Notes: generated by a model from the sequence alone, not told the origin. 8,849 nucleotides of DNA from Pseudomonadota bacterium (GCA_023432075.1 JAEYVD010000181.1:1-8849), one strand, 5' to 3'. Shown: positions 1-6,627, counted from the stretch's first letter. Program-made: numbers and translations.

Positions 1-1065
1 GCGCAGCAGCACGCGCTGGCCGGCGCGGTCACCGCCTATGCCGAGCACATCGACGATCCCTCGGTGCTGATGCCGGTGGTGACGCGGATCGTGCACAAGC
101 ACGTCAGCCTGGGCATCCGGCCCGAGCACTACGCCATCGTGGGCAAGCATCTGCTGGCCTCCATTCGTGAGGTGCTGGGCGAAGCCGCCACCGACGAACT
201 GGTGGACGCATGGGCCGCGGCGTACGGCCAATTGGCCGACCTGCTGATCGCCGAAGAGGCCCGCCTGTATGCGGAATCGGCCAACAAGCCCGGCGGTTGG
301 ACCGGCTGGCGCGCGTTCCGCGTCGTGGGCAAGCAGCCTGAAAGCGCCGAAATCACCTCGTTCTACCTCGCCCCGGCCGACGGCGGCACCGTCCCGGCTT
401 ACCGGCCCGGCCAGTATGTGTCCGTGCGCGTGTTCGTGCCGGAACTGGGCCTGATGCAGCCGCGCCAATACAGCCTGTCGGACGCGCCCGGCCAGGATCG
501 CCTGCGTATTTCCGTCAAGCGCGAACCGGCGGGCGACCAGACGCCGGCGGGCCGCGTGTCCAACGCGCTGCATGACCGCCTGGAAGAAGGCGGCGTGCTG
601 GACGTGGCGCCGCCGCAGGGCGATTTCCACCTGCGCGAGGACGGCGATGCGCCCGTCGTGCTGCTGAGCGGCGGCGTGGGTCTCACGCCCATGGTGTCGA
701 TCCTGAACCATCTGGTGCATGCCAATGACGCGCGCCAGATCCGCTTCGTGCACGGCTGCCGCAATCGTTCGGTGCACGCCATGCGCGACCACGTGAACGA
801 CATCACGGCAAAGCGCGCCAACGTGCGCAAGGCGGTGTTCTACGAAGAGGTCGGCCACGGCGACCAGGCCGGCCGCGACTACGACCACCAGGGGCGCGTC
901 GATCTGCACGCCATCCGCGACGAGGCCATCGTGCCGGGCGCGGACTACTACTTGTGTGGCCCGGCGGCCTTCATGCGCGCGCAGCGAGAGGCGTTGCTGG
1001 GGCTGGGCGTGACCGAAGACCGCATCCACGCCGAGGCCTTCGGCACCGGCGGCGTCGCCGGCTGA
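1..1065 (+). CDS. hmp: Flavohemoprotein nitric oxide dioxygenase (5' end missing)
   Basis: Hmp oxidises NO to nitrate using O2 and NAD(P)H and acts as a soluble cytoplasmic detoxifier. The reading frame is open from base 1, and comparison with remembered E. coli Hmp (about 396 aa) suggests roughly 50 N-terminal residues lie off the left edge. The visible 354 residues begin in the globin domain. The proximal haem histidine is at fragment residue 34 in a KHVS context, followed by IRPEHY with the conserved Tyr44. A ferredoxin-reductase-like FAD domain follows, with the PGQY segment and RQYSLS at 155-160. The NAD(P)H domain has GGVGLTPM at about 224-231 and CGPAAFM from residue 319. The C-terminal HAEAFG matches the family ending. 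The distal haem-pocket residues are outside the window and cannot be checked. nsrR follows after 59 bases, supporting NO-responsive control; any NsrR operator would lie upstream of the window. Identification is very secure. Confidence 0.96.
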   Translation, partial: AQQHALAGAVTAYAEHIDDPSVLMPVVTRIVHKHVSLGIRPEHYAIVGKHLLASIREVLGEAATDELVDAWAAAYGQLADLLIAEEARLYAESANKPGGWTGWRAFRVVGKQPESAEITSFYLAPADGGTVPAYRPGQYVSVRVFVPELGLMQPRQYSLSDAPGQDRLRISVKREPAGDQTPAGRVSNALHDRLEEGGVLDVAPPQGDFHLREDGDAPVVLLSGGVGLTPMVSILNHLVHANDARQIRFVHGCRNRSVHAMRDHVNDITAKRANVRKAVFYEEVGHGDQAGRDYDHQGRVDLHAIRDEAIVPGADYYLCGPAAFMRAQREALLGLGVTEDRIHAEAFGTGGVAG

Positions 1066-1124
1066 CCGGTGTATCCTGGCGGCCTGACGTTTCCGGGCCG
1101 CCCGGTCCACGTGTCCTTCCCACC

Positions 1125-1562
1125 ATGCAACTGAACCGATTCACCGACTTCGGCCTGCGCGTCCTGATGTACCTGACGCAATGCCGCGACCGGTCCGCAG
1201 CCGTCACGATCCCCGAGATCGCGGACCGCTTTGGCCTGTCGCGCAATCACCTGGTCAAGGTCGTGCATTTCATGTCGCAGCGCGGCTGGGTCAGCACCAC
1301 GCGCGGCAAGGGGGGCGGGCTGAGCCTTGCCCGTCCCGCCACGGAATACCGCGTCGGTGATCTGGTACGCGAGCTCGAACAGCAGGGTCCGCTCATCGAT
1401 TGCCGCGAACCCCCGTGCGCGCTGGACGGCGTGTGCCGGCTGTCGGGCGTGCTGGCGCAGACGCTGCAGGCCTTCTACGACACCCTCAATGGCTACACGC
1501 TGGCCGATCTGGTCCGGGAACCGACCGCCGCCGCGATCATCAAGCTGCACCGCGTCGCCTGA
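1125..1562 (+). CDS. nsrR: Rrf2-family NO-sensing transcriptional repressor NsrR
   Basis: This 145-aa protein matches the NsrR family, whose members bind an NO-sensitive [Fe-S] cluster and repress hmp and other nitrosative-stress genes. The N-terminus MQLNRFTDFGLRVLMYL is typical. It includes Asp8, equivalent to the aspartate cluster ligand known from Streptomyces NsrR. A winged HTH spans about residues 26-70, with SRNHLVKVV as the recognition segment and RGKGGG as the wing. Three cluster cysteines occur at 93, 98 and 104 in a C-x4-C-x5-C pattern, the same spacing as in E. coli NsrR. I chose the ATG at 1125 because it gives the canonical family N-terminus; the frame stays open upstream but reads nonsense inside hmp. 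No good Shine-Dalgarno precedes it (upstream bases are CCTTCCCACC). It lies 59 bases after hmp on the same strand, so a bicistronic hmp-nsrR transcript with autoregulation is likely but not shown. Confidence 0.95.
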   Translation: MQLNRFTDFGLRVLMYLTQCRDRSAAVTIPEIADRFGLSRNHLVKVVHFMSQRGWVSTTRGKGGGLSLARPATEYRVGDLVRELEQQGPLIDCREPPCALDGVCRLSGVLAQTLQAFYDTLNGYTLADLVREPTAAAIIKLHRVA

Positions 1563-1668
1563 ATCGGGGACATGATGTTTGGTTATGGCCCCTGCGGCGT
1601 TTGGCATTTGCCGGCGCGGGGGCGGCCGTTACAGAATGGCCGTGTTCGCGGTCTACTTGGATAACGGT

Positions 1669-2916
1669 ATGCGCGTTTGCGTAATTGGCGCCGGCGTCGT
1701 CGGTGTGACGTCGGCCTATTTCCTGGCGCGCCAGGGTCATGACGTGGTGCTGGTCGACAGCCAGCCCCGCCCGGCGGAAGTCTCCAGCTATGCCAATGGC
1801 GGTCAGCTCAGCTACAGCTATGTGGCGCCGCTGGCCGGGCCCGGCGTGCTGCCCAGCGTGCCGGGCTGGCTGCTGCGCCATGATTCGCCGCTGCGGTTCC
1901 GGCCCCGCCTGGACGCGCATCAGTGGCGCTGGTGCCTGCAATTTGCGCTGGCCTGCCGCGCCTCGGTCGCCAAGGCGTCCACCGCCCAGATGCTGACGCT
2001 GTCCTACCTCAGCCGCGATGTCATGCACTCGCTGCTGGAACAGGAAGACCTGGCGTTCGGCCACTTGAAGAACGGCAAGCTCATCGCCTACCGCAGCCCC
2101 GACCTGCTGGAAAAGGCGCGCGCGCTGGTGGCGTACCAGGCGGCGCACGGCGCGGACCAGCAGGTGCTCGATGCCGCCCAGACCGTGGCGCGCGAACCGG
2201 CGCTGGCCGGCATGGGCGCCAGCCTGGCGGGCGCCATCTATACCCCCAGCGAAGAAGCCGGCGACTGCCGCCAGTTCACCGAAGCGCTGTTCGACCGCCT
2301 GCAAGGCCTGGGCAACGTGCAGTGCGCCATGTCCAATCCGGTGTCCGGTCTGCAGCGCGAAGGCCGCCGCATCGTCGCGGTCAACACGCGCGACGGCGAC
2401 ATCGGCGCCGACGCCGTCGTGCTGGCCACGGGCATCGGCACCCGCGCCTTGCTTGGGCCCCTGGGCCACGACGTGCCGCTGTACCCCCTGAAGGGTTACA
2501 GCCTGACCGTGCCGCTGGCAGACGACGACACCGTGGCGCCGCGCATCAGCGTGACCGACTACGAACGGCGCATCGTCTACGCCCGTGTCGGTGGCGTGCT
2601 GCGGATCGCGGCCATGGTGGACATCGGCAGCAACAACGCCGACATTGACCCCGCTCGCGTCGGCCTGCTGAAAAAGCAGGTGCTCGAAGCCTTCCCGCAG
2701 CTGGACCTGCGCCAGGCCATTCCGTGGGCGGGCCTGCGCCCGGCCACGCCCACCGGAAAGCCGCTGATCGGCCGCAGCCCGGCAGCCGACAATCTGTGGC
2801 TGAACGTGGGGCAGGGCGCGCTGGGGTTTACCTTGGCCTGCGGCAGCGCGGCGTTGCTGACGGCGCAAATGGGCGGCCTGGAGCTGCCGCTGGATCCGGC
2901 GCCGTTCAAGCCCTGA
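1669..2916 (+). CDS. DadA-like FAD-dependent D-amino acid dehydrogenase (DAO family)
   Basis: Enzymes of this type oxidatively deaminate D-amino acids to 2-oxo acids and ammonia, passing electrons to the respiratory chain at the inner membrane. The 415-aa protein opens with a Rossmann FAD motif, MRVCVIGAGVVGV (G8, G10, G13), and an acidic residue (Asp30) at the end of the second strand. The segment SSYANGGQLSYSYVAPLAGPGV (about 39-60, quoted here as the SYANGGQ and APLAGPGV elements) is characteristic of DadA. The C-terminus carries GLRPATPTGKPLIGR (from about 355) and NVGQGALGFTLACGS, the second FAD-contact region. Length fits DadA (about 415-435 aa). The ATG at 1669 places the FAD motif at the terminus; the frame extends to an ATG at 1579, but those 30 codons look non-homologous. 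No alanine racemase gene (dadX) is adjacent, so this may be a paralogue with another D-amino acid substrate. No gene symbol is given for that reason. Confidence 0.88.
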   Translation: MRVCVIGAGVVGVTSAYFLARQGHDVVLVDSQPRPAEVSSYANGGQLSYSYVAPLAGPGVLPSVPGWLLRHDSPLRFRPRLDAHQWRWCLQFALACRASVAKASTAQMLTLSYLSRDVMHSLLEQEDLAFGHLKNGKLIAYRSPDLLEKARALVAYQAAHGADQQVLDAAQTVAREPALAGMGASLAGAIYTPSEEAGDCRQFTEALFDRLQGLGNVQCAMSNPVSGLQREGRRIVAVNTRDGDIGADAVVLATGIGTRALLGPLGHDVPLYPLKGYSLTVPLADDDTVAPRISVTDYERRIVYARVGGVLRIAAMVDIGSNNADIDPARVGLLKKQVLEAFPQLDLRQAIPWAGLRPATPTGKPLIGRSPAADNLWLNVGQGALGFTLACGSAALLTAQMGGLELPLDPAPFKP

Positions 2917-3087
2917 ATCTCGAAGCGTGAACGCGGCGCCGGCAAGGGCAATGCCCATTTTGCGATAGCACGTGCCATTTCGTCGGCAGACGGGCTGACG
3001 CGGGCTCAATAGGATGACGATCACTCCTTCGCCAGACCGCATTCTTGCGGGCGCGAGGGAGCCGATCCCTCCTTCGAGTCTTCCACC
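2917..3087 (+). other. Intergenic region upstream of the EamA transporter gene
   Basis: This 171-base gap is the longest between plus-strand genes here. It holds a weak GGGC-AAT-GCCC stem at about 2945-2955 followed by ATTTTG, which could be a poor terminator for the preceding gene. It also holds an 8-bp palindrome GCACGTGC (2968-2975) and the leader hairpin listed separately. CTCCTTCG occurs twice (3024-3031 and 3069-3076). I could not find a convincing -35/-10 pair; TAGGAT at 3010-3015 resembles a -10 element but has no matching -35. Confidence 0.3.
3055..3071 (+). promoter_or_regulatory. Leader hairpin before the EamA gene
   Basis: GAGGGA (3055-3060) and TCCCTC (3066-3071) form a perfect 6-bp inverted repeat around a 5-base loop, ending 16 bases before the ATG at 3088. 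The left arm is purine-rich and resembles a ribosome-binding site but lies too far (27 bases) upstream to serve this start. It could be a leader RNA structure or chance; no function is shown. Confidence 0.3.
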
Positions 3088-3996
3088 ATGTCCTATCTGT
3101 TCCCGTTGTTCGCCATCCTGTTCTGGGCGGGCAACGTCATCGTCTCCAAGATGGCCGCCAGCGCCATCTCTCCCACCGCCATCACCTTCTACCGCCTGCT
3201 GCTGGCGCTGTTCCTCATGGGGCTGTTCACGGCCCGTCCCGCGTGGCGCAATCGCAGGGTCATCCTGCGGCACTGGCCGAAGCTGGCGCTGTACGGCGCG
3301 CTGTCGTCGGCGGTATTCCAGGCGCTGTCGTACCGGGCGGCCGAAACCACCACCGCCACCAACATGGCCATCCTGACGGCGCTGATTCCGCTGCTCAGCA
3401 TGCTGGGCAGCGTCCTGATCCTGCGCGATCCGCTGACGCTCGGCATGGCCGCGGGCGGGGCGTTGTCGTTCCTGGGACTGTTGTATCTGGTGGGGCAGGG
3501 CGACATGCTGAGCGTGTTCCAGCATGGCGTGCATGTGGGCGACGGGCTGATGCTGCTGGCCGCGTTGTCGTACGCGCTGTACGGCGTGCTGCTGCGCCAC
3601 TGGAAGGTGCCGGTGCCCGCCTGGCAGTCCACCTTCGTGCAGTCGATTTTTGCGCTGATCTACATGCTTCCGCTCTACCTGCGGGTGCCGGCCGCCCAGG
3701 CCGCGCTGGACACCAATACCGTTCCGCTGATCCTGTACGCCGGCATTTTCTCGTCGGTGCTGCTGTCGTACCTGTGGATCGAAGGCGTGTACCGCTTGGG
3801 CCCGAACCGCTGCAGCATCTTCATCAACCTGCTGCCGCTCTTTACCGCGCTGGCCGCTTTCGTGATGCTGCGCGAGCACCTGCAGCGCTATCACGTCCTG
3901 GGCGGCGCGGTCACGCTGGCGGGCGTGCTGCTGGCGCAGACTGTCCAGCGGCCGCTGTTTGGCGCCGGGCGCGCGCTGGCGGCCGGCAAGGCGTAG
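3088..3996 (+). CDS. EamA/DMT-superfamily inner-membrane transporter
   Basis: This 302-aa protein is almost entirely hydrophobic and fits the ten-helix EamA (drug/metabolite transporter) architecture: two repeated five-helix halves, about residues 3-137 and 149-286. Likely membrane helices are near 3-20, 30-48, 66-85, 92-111, 117-135, 150-169, 180-199, 212-232, 242-261 and 267-285. Family-typical features include FWAGNVIVSK near the N-terminus, the Thr-rich AETTTATNMAIL stretch between helices 3 and 4, and LGPNRCSIFINLLPLF before helix 9. Characterised relatives mostly export amino acids or other metabolites, but substrate cannot be read from sequence. The ATG at 3088 starts the first helix directly. 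Its upstream bases (GTCTTCCACC) lack a Shine-Dalgarno sequence, much like nsrR. It lies between the D-amino acid dehydrogenase and the proline dehydrogenase-family gene, so an amino-acid-related substrate is a reasonable guess only. Confidence 0.9.
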   Translation: MSYLFPLFAILFWAGNVIVSKMAASAISPTAITFYRLLLALFLMGLFTARPAWRNRRVILRHWPKLALYGALSSAVFQALSYRAAETTTATNMAILTALIPLLSMLGSVLILRDPLTLGMAAGGALSFLGLLYLVGQGDMLSVFQHGVHVGDGLMLLAALSYALYGVLLRHWKVPVPAWQSTFVQSIFALIYMLPLYLRVPAAQAALDTNTVPLILYAGIFSSVLLSYLWIEGVYRLGPNRCSIFINLLPLFTALAAFVMLREHLQRYHVLGGAVTLAGVLLAQTVQRPLFGAGRALAAGKA

Positions 3997-4043
3997 CCCC
4001 GCCATTCACGGGCGTTCAAGACAGGCGCCCGCCGCCGACGCAT

Positions 4044-4053
4044 AGTGGCCACT
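4044..4053. promoter_or_regulatory. 10-bp palindrome just upstream of the PRODH-family gene
   Basis: AGTGGCCACT is a perfect 10-bp palindrome ending 15 bases before the chosen ATG at 4069, inside a 72-base gap. Its position suits a repressor operator or leader element. No second copy was noticed in the window, and short GC-containing palindromes are frequent in such genomes, so this is only a candidate. Confidence 0.2.
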
Positions 4054-4068
4054 TTGCGCGGTGAGGCG

Positions 4069-5028
4069 ATGAGCATTTTTCAAAAGACCACAATTGCGCT
4101 GGCACGGAGCCCGGCGGTCGGCCAGGCGATGCGGGCGATGGCCGCCCGGACATCGCTGGCGCGCCGGTTTGTCGGCGGCGCCGGCGTGGACGAAGCCGTG
4201 CGCACCGCCGTGAGACTGCGCGAGGCGCACGGCATCCGCGCGTCGCTCTTCTATCTGGGCGAGTACGTGGCGGATCGCGCCGCCATCGACCACAACGTCG
4301 GGCAAGCCATCGACGCCTGCCAGGCGCTGGCGGGCGCGGGCCTGGACGTGCATGTCTCCGCCGACCCCACGGCCATCGGCTACATGCACGCCGATGCCCT
4401 GGGCGAGGAAAACGCGCGACGTATCGGCAGGGCGGTGCAGGCCGTCTCGGGCACGGGGCGGGACTGGCTGGTGCTGGACATGGAAGATTCCGGCATCCGC
4501 GACCGCACGTGCGCGCTGCACCGGACACTGCTGGCCGAGGGCCTGCCGGCGGGCCTTACGCTGCAGGCGCGGCGCCGGCGCACGCCCGAGGATCTGGTCT
4601 GGGCGATCCGCCAGCGCACATCGCTGCGGCTGGTGAAAGGCGCCTTCCCCGAGCGTGCGCTGGACCACGCCGGGCGCGCGCGCATCGACCAGGCCTATCT
4701 GGACGCGGCGTCCATCATGTTGTCGCGCGAGGCCCGCGAATCGGGCTTTTACCCGGTGTTCGGCACGCACGACGACCGGCTGGCCGGGGCCATCGTCGAT
4801 CTGGCGCGCGAGCGCGGCTGGCCCGCCGAGGGATTTGAATTCGAAATGCTCTACGGCGTGCGTCCGGACTGGCAGATTGCGCTGCGCGGATTGGGCTATA
4901 ACGTCAGGGTTTATCTTCCGTTCGGCGAGGACTGGTGGCCGTATGCCATCCGCCGCGTCGGCGAAAATCCTCGCAATGCGTGGCTCCTGGCCCGTTCGCT
5001 GACATCGGACGGGCATTACTTCGGATAG
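4069..5028 (+). CDS. Proline dehydrogenase (PRODH/PutA-type) family protein, monofunctional
   Basis: PRODH enzymes use FAD in a (beta/alpha)8 barrel to oxidise L-proline to pyrroline-5-carboxylate, feeding electrons to quinones. The 319-aa length matches monofunctional bacterial PRODHs (about 300-320 aa); there is no aldehyde dehydrogenase domain as in PutA. Recognisable motifs are LDMED at 136-140 (position of the active-site Asp), RLVKGAF at 187-193, GTHD at 232-235, FEFEMLYG at 256-263, and YLPFGEDWWPY at 282-292. The substrate-carboxylate motif YxxRRxxE is intact at Tyr292, Arg295, Arg296 and Glu299. Where most members have a VKLS/VKPT-type lysine motif, this protein reads VSADPT (96-101), so the usual Lys appears to be Asp99. 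The ATG at 4069 has GAGG only two bases upstream, unusually close; an in-frame GTG at 4045 is the alternative. An AraC regulator follows after 20 bases, so the two are probably co-transcribed. Family assignment is firm; proline as substrate is likely but not certain. Confidence 0.88.
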   Translation: MSIFQKTTIALARSPAVGQAMRAMAARTSLARRFVGGAGVDEAVRTAVRLREAHGIRASLFYLGEYVADRAAIDHNVGQAIDACQALAGAGLDVHVSADPTAIGYMHADALGEENARRIGRAVQAVSGTGRDWLVLDMEDSGIRDRTCALHRTLLAEGLPAGLTLQARRRRTPEDLVWAIRQRTSLRLVKGAFPERALDHAGRARIDQAYLDAASIMLSREARESGFYPVFGTHDDRLAGAIVDLARERGWPAEGFEFEMLYGVRPDWQIALRGLGYNVRVYLPFGEDWWPYAIRRVGENPRNAWLLARSLTSDGHYFG

Positions 5029-5048
5029 CCGCGACTGGCTGGCGCAAC

Positions 5049-5936
5049 ATGGCGGTTTCTCAACACATCTGGCATTGCGGCGCGGGGCTGCCCGGCGACG
5101 TGCTGATCGCGGACCTGCGCGCCTACCGGTACGCGCCGCATTTTCACGACGCCTGGTCCATCGGCGCCATCGCGCATGGCCGGTGCGACTTCACCGTGCA
5201 GGGCGAGGCCCACGCCGCCTGCGCGGGCGAACTGGTGGTGATCGCGCCGGGACAGGTGCACACGGGCGGCACGGCCGCTGGACCGCTCGCGTATCGCATG
5301 GCGTACATCGATCCGGCCTGGTTCCAGGACCACGCTCGCGCGCTGCATGCGCAGGGCGCGCGGCTGGCGGGACCGGTGATCGCGGATGCCGCGCTGTGCG
5401 CGCAATGGCTGGAGGCGTTGACGCCCGACGAGATCGCGCCGGCCGAGCGCAGCGCACGCCTGTCCGCGGCCCTGTTCGGCACGCTGGCCGCGCATGGCGA
5501 GGCGCTGGTGGAAAGCGGGACGCGCGCAGCCGGTACGCCCGCAGCCGGTATGCCCGCCGCCGGTACGCCCGCAGCACCTCCCTCCGATGACCTATCCGCC
5601 ATCACCGACGTCTGCGCCATGCTGCACGCGCGCATGGCCGCGGATCCGTCCTGCGCGCCCGACCTGCAAGCGCTGGCGCAGGCGCAGGATCGTCATCGGA
5701 CCACGCTGGTCAAGCAGTTTGCGCGGCGTTACGGATTACCGCCGCGGGCGTGGCTGCGCAACTGGCGCGTGGCGCGCGCGCGGGTGCTGCTGCGCGGCGG
5801 CTTGCCGTTGGCGGACGCGGCGCAGGCGGTGGGTTTTGCCGATCAGGCGCACCTGACGCGGGTCTTCAAGCAGGTTTACGGCAGCCCGCCCGGCGTGCTG
5901 GTGAGAGCGGGCGCCGGCGGCTCCCAGACGTTGTGA
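5049..5936 (+). CDS. AraC-family transcriptional regulator with cupin-type sensor domain
   Basis: This 295-aa protein has an N-terminal AraC-binding cupin-like domain (about 15-100). HFHDAWSIGAIAHG, then CAGELVVIAPGQVHTGG, show the usual His residues and beta-barrel pattern. The C-terminal DNA-binding domain has two HTH units: DLQALAQAQDRHRTTLVKQF (about 205-224) and LPLADAAQAVGFADQAHLTR (about 252-271), ending in the family-typical FKQVYGSPPGV. A linker at about 157-180 contains the pentapeptide AAG(T/M)P three times, encoded by 15-bp tandem repeats. The ATG at 5049 gives a normal N-terminus; the frame continues upstream only through the 3' end of the previous gene. It lies 20 bases after the PRODH-family gene and could sense a substrate or product of that pathway. 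Its last 61 bases overlap the convergent oxidoreductase gene. The effector is unknown. Confidence 0.9.
   Translation: MAVSQHIWHCGAGLPGDVLIADLRAYRYAPHFHDAWSIGAIAHGRCDFTVQGEAHAACAGELVVIAPGQVHTGGTAAGPLAYRMAYIDPAWFQDHARALHAQGARLAGPVIADAALCAQWLEALTPDEIAPAERSARLSAALFGTLAAHGEALVESGTRAAGTPAAGMPAAGTPAAPPSDDLSAITDVCAMLHARMAADPSCAPDLQALAQAQDRHRTTLVKQFARRYGLPPRAWLRNWRVARARVLLRGGLPLADAAQAVGFADQAHLTRVFKQVYGSPPGVLVRAGAGGSQTL
5526..5575 (+). repeat. 15-bp tandem repeat in the AraC-family linker
   Basis: Three adjacent 15-bp units occupy 5526-5540, 5541-5555 and 5556-5570 (consensus GCAGCCGGTACGCCC), with a partial fourth (GCAGC) to 5575. Unit 2 differs by one base (TATG for TACG) and unit 3 by one base (GCCGCC for GCAGCC). 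Each unit encodes AAGTP or AAGMP (residues 160-174), so gain or loss of units keeps the frame and only changes interdomain linker length. The unit count may vary between strains. Confidence 0.85.
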
Positions 5937-6550
5937 CTGCGGGGCGTTTCAAGCCGGTAATCCGAATATTTGCGCGTGAAGAATTCCGCGCCCAGCGCTT
6001 GCGCGGCGGCCAGCGGGCGCCGCGGATCCAGCGCCACTTCGCCGCGCCGGTTGCCCGCGCCGTGCACATATCCCACGAAGTCGGAATGCGTGTAGCGCGC
6101 AAACTCCTGCACCTGATGCACGATGCCCAGCGCCGCGCCGGGATAGGTCTCTTCGGAAACCACCGTCAGTCCGAGCCGCTTGCCGGCCATGCGTGCCTTG
6201 ACGCGTTCGGGTTCGGGGCCGGAACCCGCGTAGTGGCTGAACGATCGGTCAAAGAACGCCTTGGTCTGCGCCGACATTCCATACCAGTAGATCGGCGTGC
6301 AGAACAGCACGCCATCGGCCGGCAGGAAATGGTCCAGGAAAAGTTCGGCGTACCGGTCGGCGGGCGGTTTGGCATGGCGCAGATCGGGCAGCAGGCCCTG
6401 GATGTAGTCATCCAGGAAAAAGAGGGAGGCCGAAATGCCAGCCGCCTGCGCGCCCTGGCGCGCGGCGTGGGCCAACGCCGCGCTGTTGCCATTGCGGCGC
6501 GGGCTGCCCACCAGGATCAGCAATCGCTGTTTTGGGTGATTTGAATTCAT
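5876..6550 (-). CDS. Flavodoxin-fold NAD(P)H:FMN oxidoreductase
   Basis: This 224-aa protein belongs to the NADPH-dependent FMN reductase/flavodoxin-like quinone reductase group, which uses FMN to reduce flavins, quinones or nitro-compounds in the cytoplasm. GSPRRNGNS at 15-23 is the FMN-phosphate loop, following a hydrophobic first strand (LLILV). TPIYWYGMSAQTKAFFDR at 85-102 is the second flavin-contact motif typical of the family. The CxxC-type iron-sulfur motif found in some relatives is absent. The start at 6550 is well supported by AAGGAG six bases upstream on the minus strand. The last 20 codons are antisense to the 3' end of the convergent AraC gene (61-bp overlap), and that Pro/Ser-rich tail looks like an extension beyond the conserved core. 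A LysR regulator is divergent across 122 bases and probably controls it. The precise substrate is unknown. Confidence 0.88.
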   Translation of the reverse strand: MNSNHPKQRLLILVGSPRRNGNSAALAHAARQGAQAAGISASLFFLDDYIQGLLPDLRHAKPPADRYAELFLDHFLPADGVLFCTPIYWYGMSAQTKAFFDRSFSHYAGSGPEPERVKARMAGKRLGLTVVSEETYPGAALGIVHQVQEFARYTHSDFVGYVHGAGNRRGEVALDPRRPLAAAQALGAEFFTRKYSDYRLETPRSHNVWEPPAPALTSTPGGLP

Positions 6551-6556
6551 TCTTGG

Positions 6557-6562
6557 CTCCTT
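6557..6562 (-). promoter_or_regulatory. Strong ribosome-binding site for the FMN oxidoreductase
   Basis: On the minus strand the sequence reads AAGGAG, then six bases, then ATG at 6550. It is the best Shine-Dalgarno match in the window and fixes the start of this gene. Confidence 0.8.
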
Positions 6563-6585
6563 GGTGAAATGCTGGGACTACATTC

Positions 6586-6598
6586 GGATAGGTAATCC
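6586..6598. promoter_or_regulatory. Short dyad in the divergent region, candidate regulator site
   Basis: GGAT-AGGTA-ATCC is a 4-bp-arm dyad in the 122-base region between the divergent oxidoreductase and lysR starts. An overlapping T-N11-A pattern runs from 6583 to 6595. Its centre is about 59 bp from the centre of the stronger dyad at 6643-6659. LysR regulators commonly bind paired sites in such regions, so this could be the second half-site, but the arms are short. Confidence 0.3.
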
Positions 6599-6627
6599 TG
6601 ATCTCCAGGCAGGGCCGCGACAACCGA

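Noticed and set aside
1093..1105. CCGGG-CCG-CCCGG hairpin between hmp and nsrR as a terminator
   Set aside because: The stem is five base pairs of pure G/C with no U-tract, and the short gap favours co-transcription.
1607..1635. TTTGCC-N17-TACAGA as a promoter for the D-amino acid dehydrogenase
   Set aside because: Each hexamer matches the sigma-70 consensus at only three of six positions, which is expected by chance.
1540..4005. Very long (821-codon) open frame on the minus strand, antisense to nsrR, the D-amino acid dehydrogenase and the EamA gene
   Set aside because: The translation is Gln/Arg/His/Ala-rich and low in complexity, with no recognisable domain, while the opposite strand encodes three clear protein families. 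Such antisense frames are common when codon third positions are almost all G or C.
4010..4030. GGGCG/CGCCC stem after the EamA gene as a terminator
   Set aside because: It is only five base pairs with an 11-base loop and no U-tract; too weak to call.
3045..4064. 339-codon plus-strand frame overlapping the EamA gene
   Set aside because: It is Ala/Arg/Gly-rich without domains, while the overlapping frame encodes ten clean membrane helices.
4006..5016. 336-codon minus-strand frame opposite the PRODH-family gene
   Set aside because: Its composition is that of an antisense shadow and no motif is recognisable; the plus-strand frame has all the main PRODH motifs.
5750..6544. 264-codon plus-strand frame spanning the AraC 3' end and opposite the FMN oxidoreductase
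   Set aside because: It has no recognisable domain, and the minus strand has a strong ribosome-binding site and clear flavodoxin-fold motifs.
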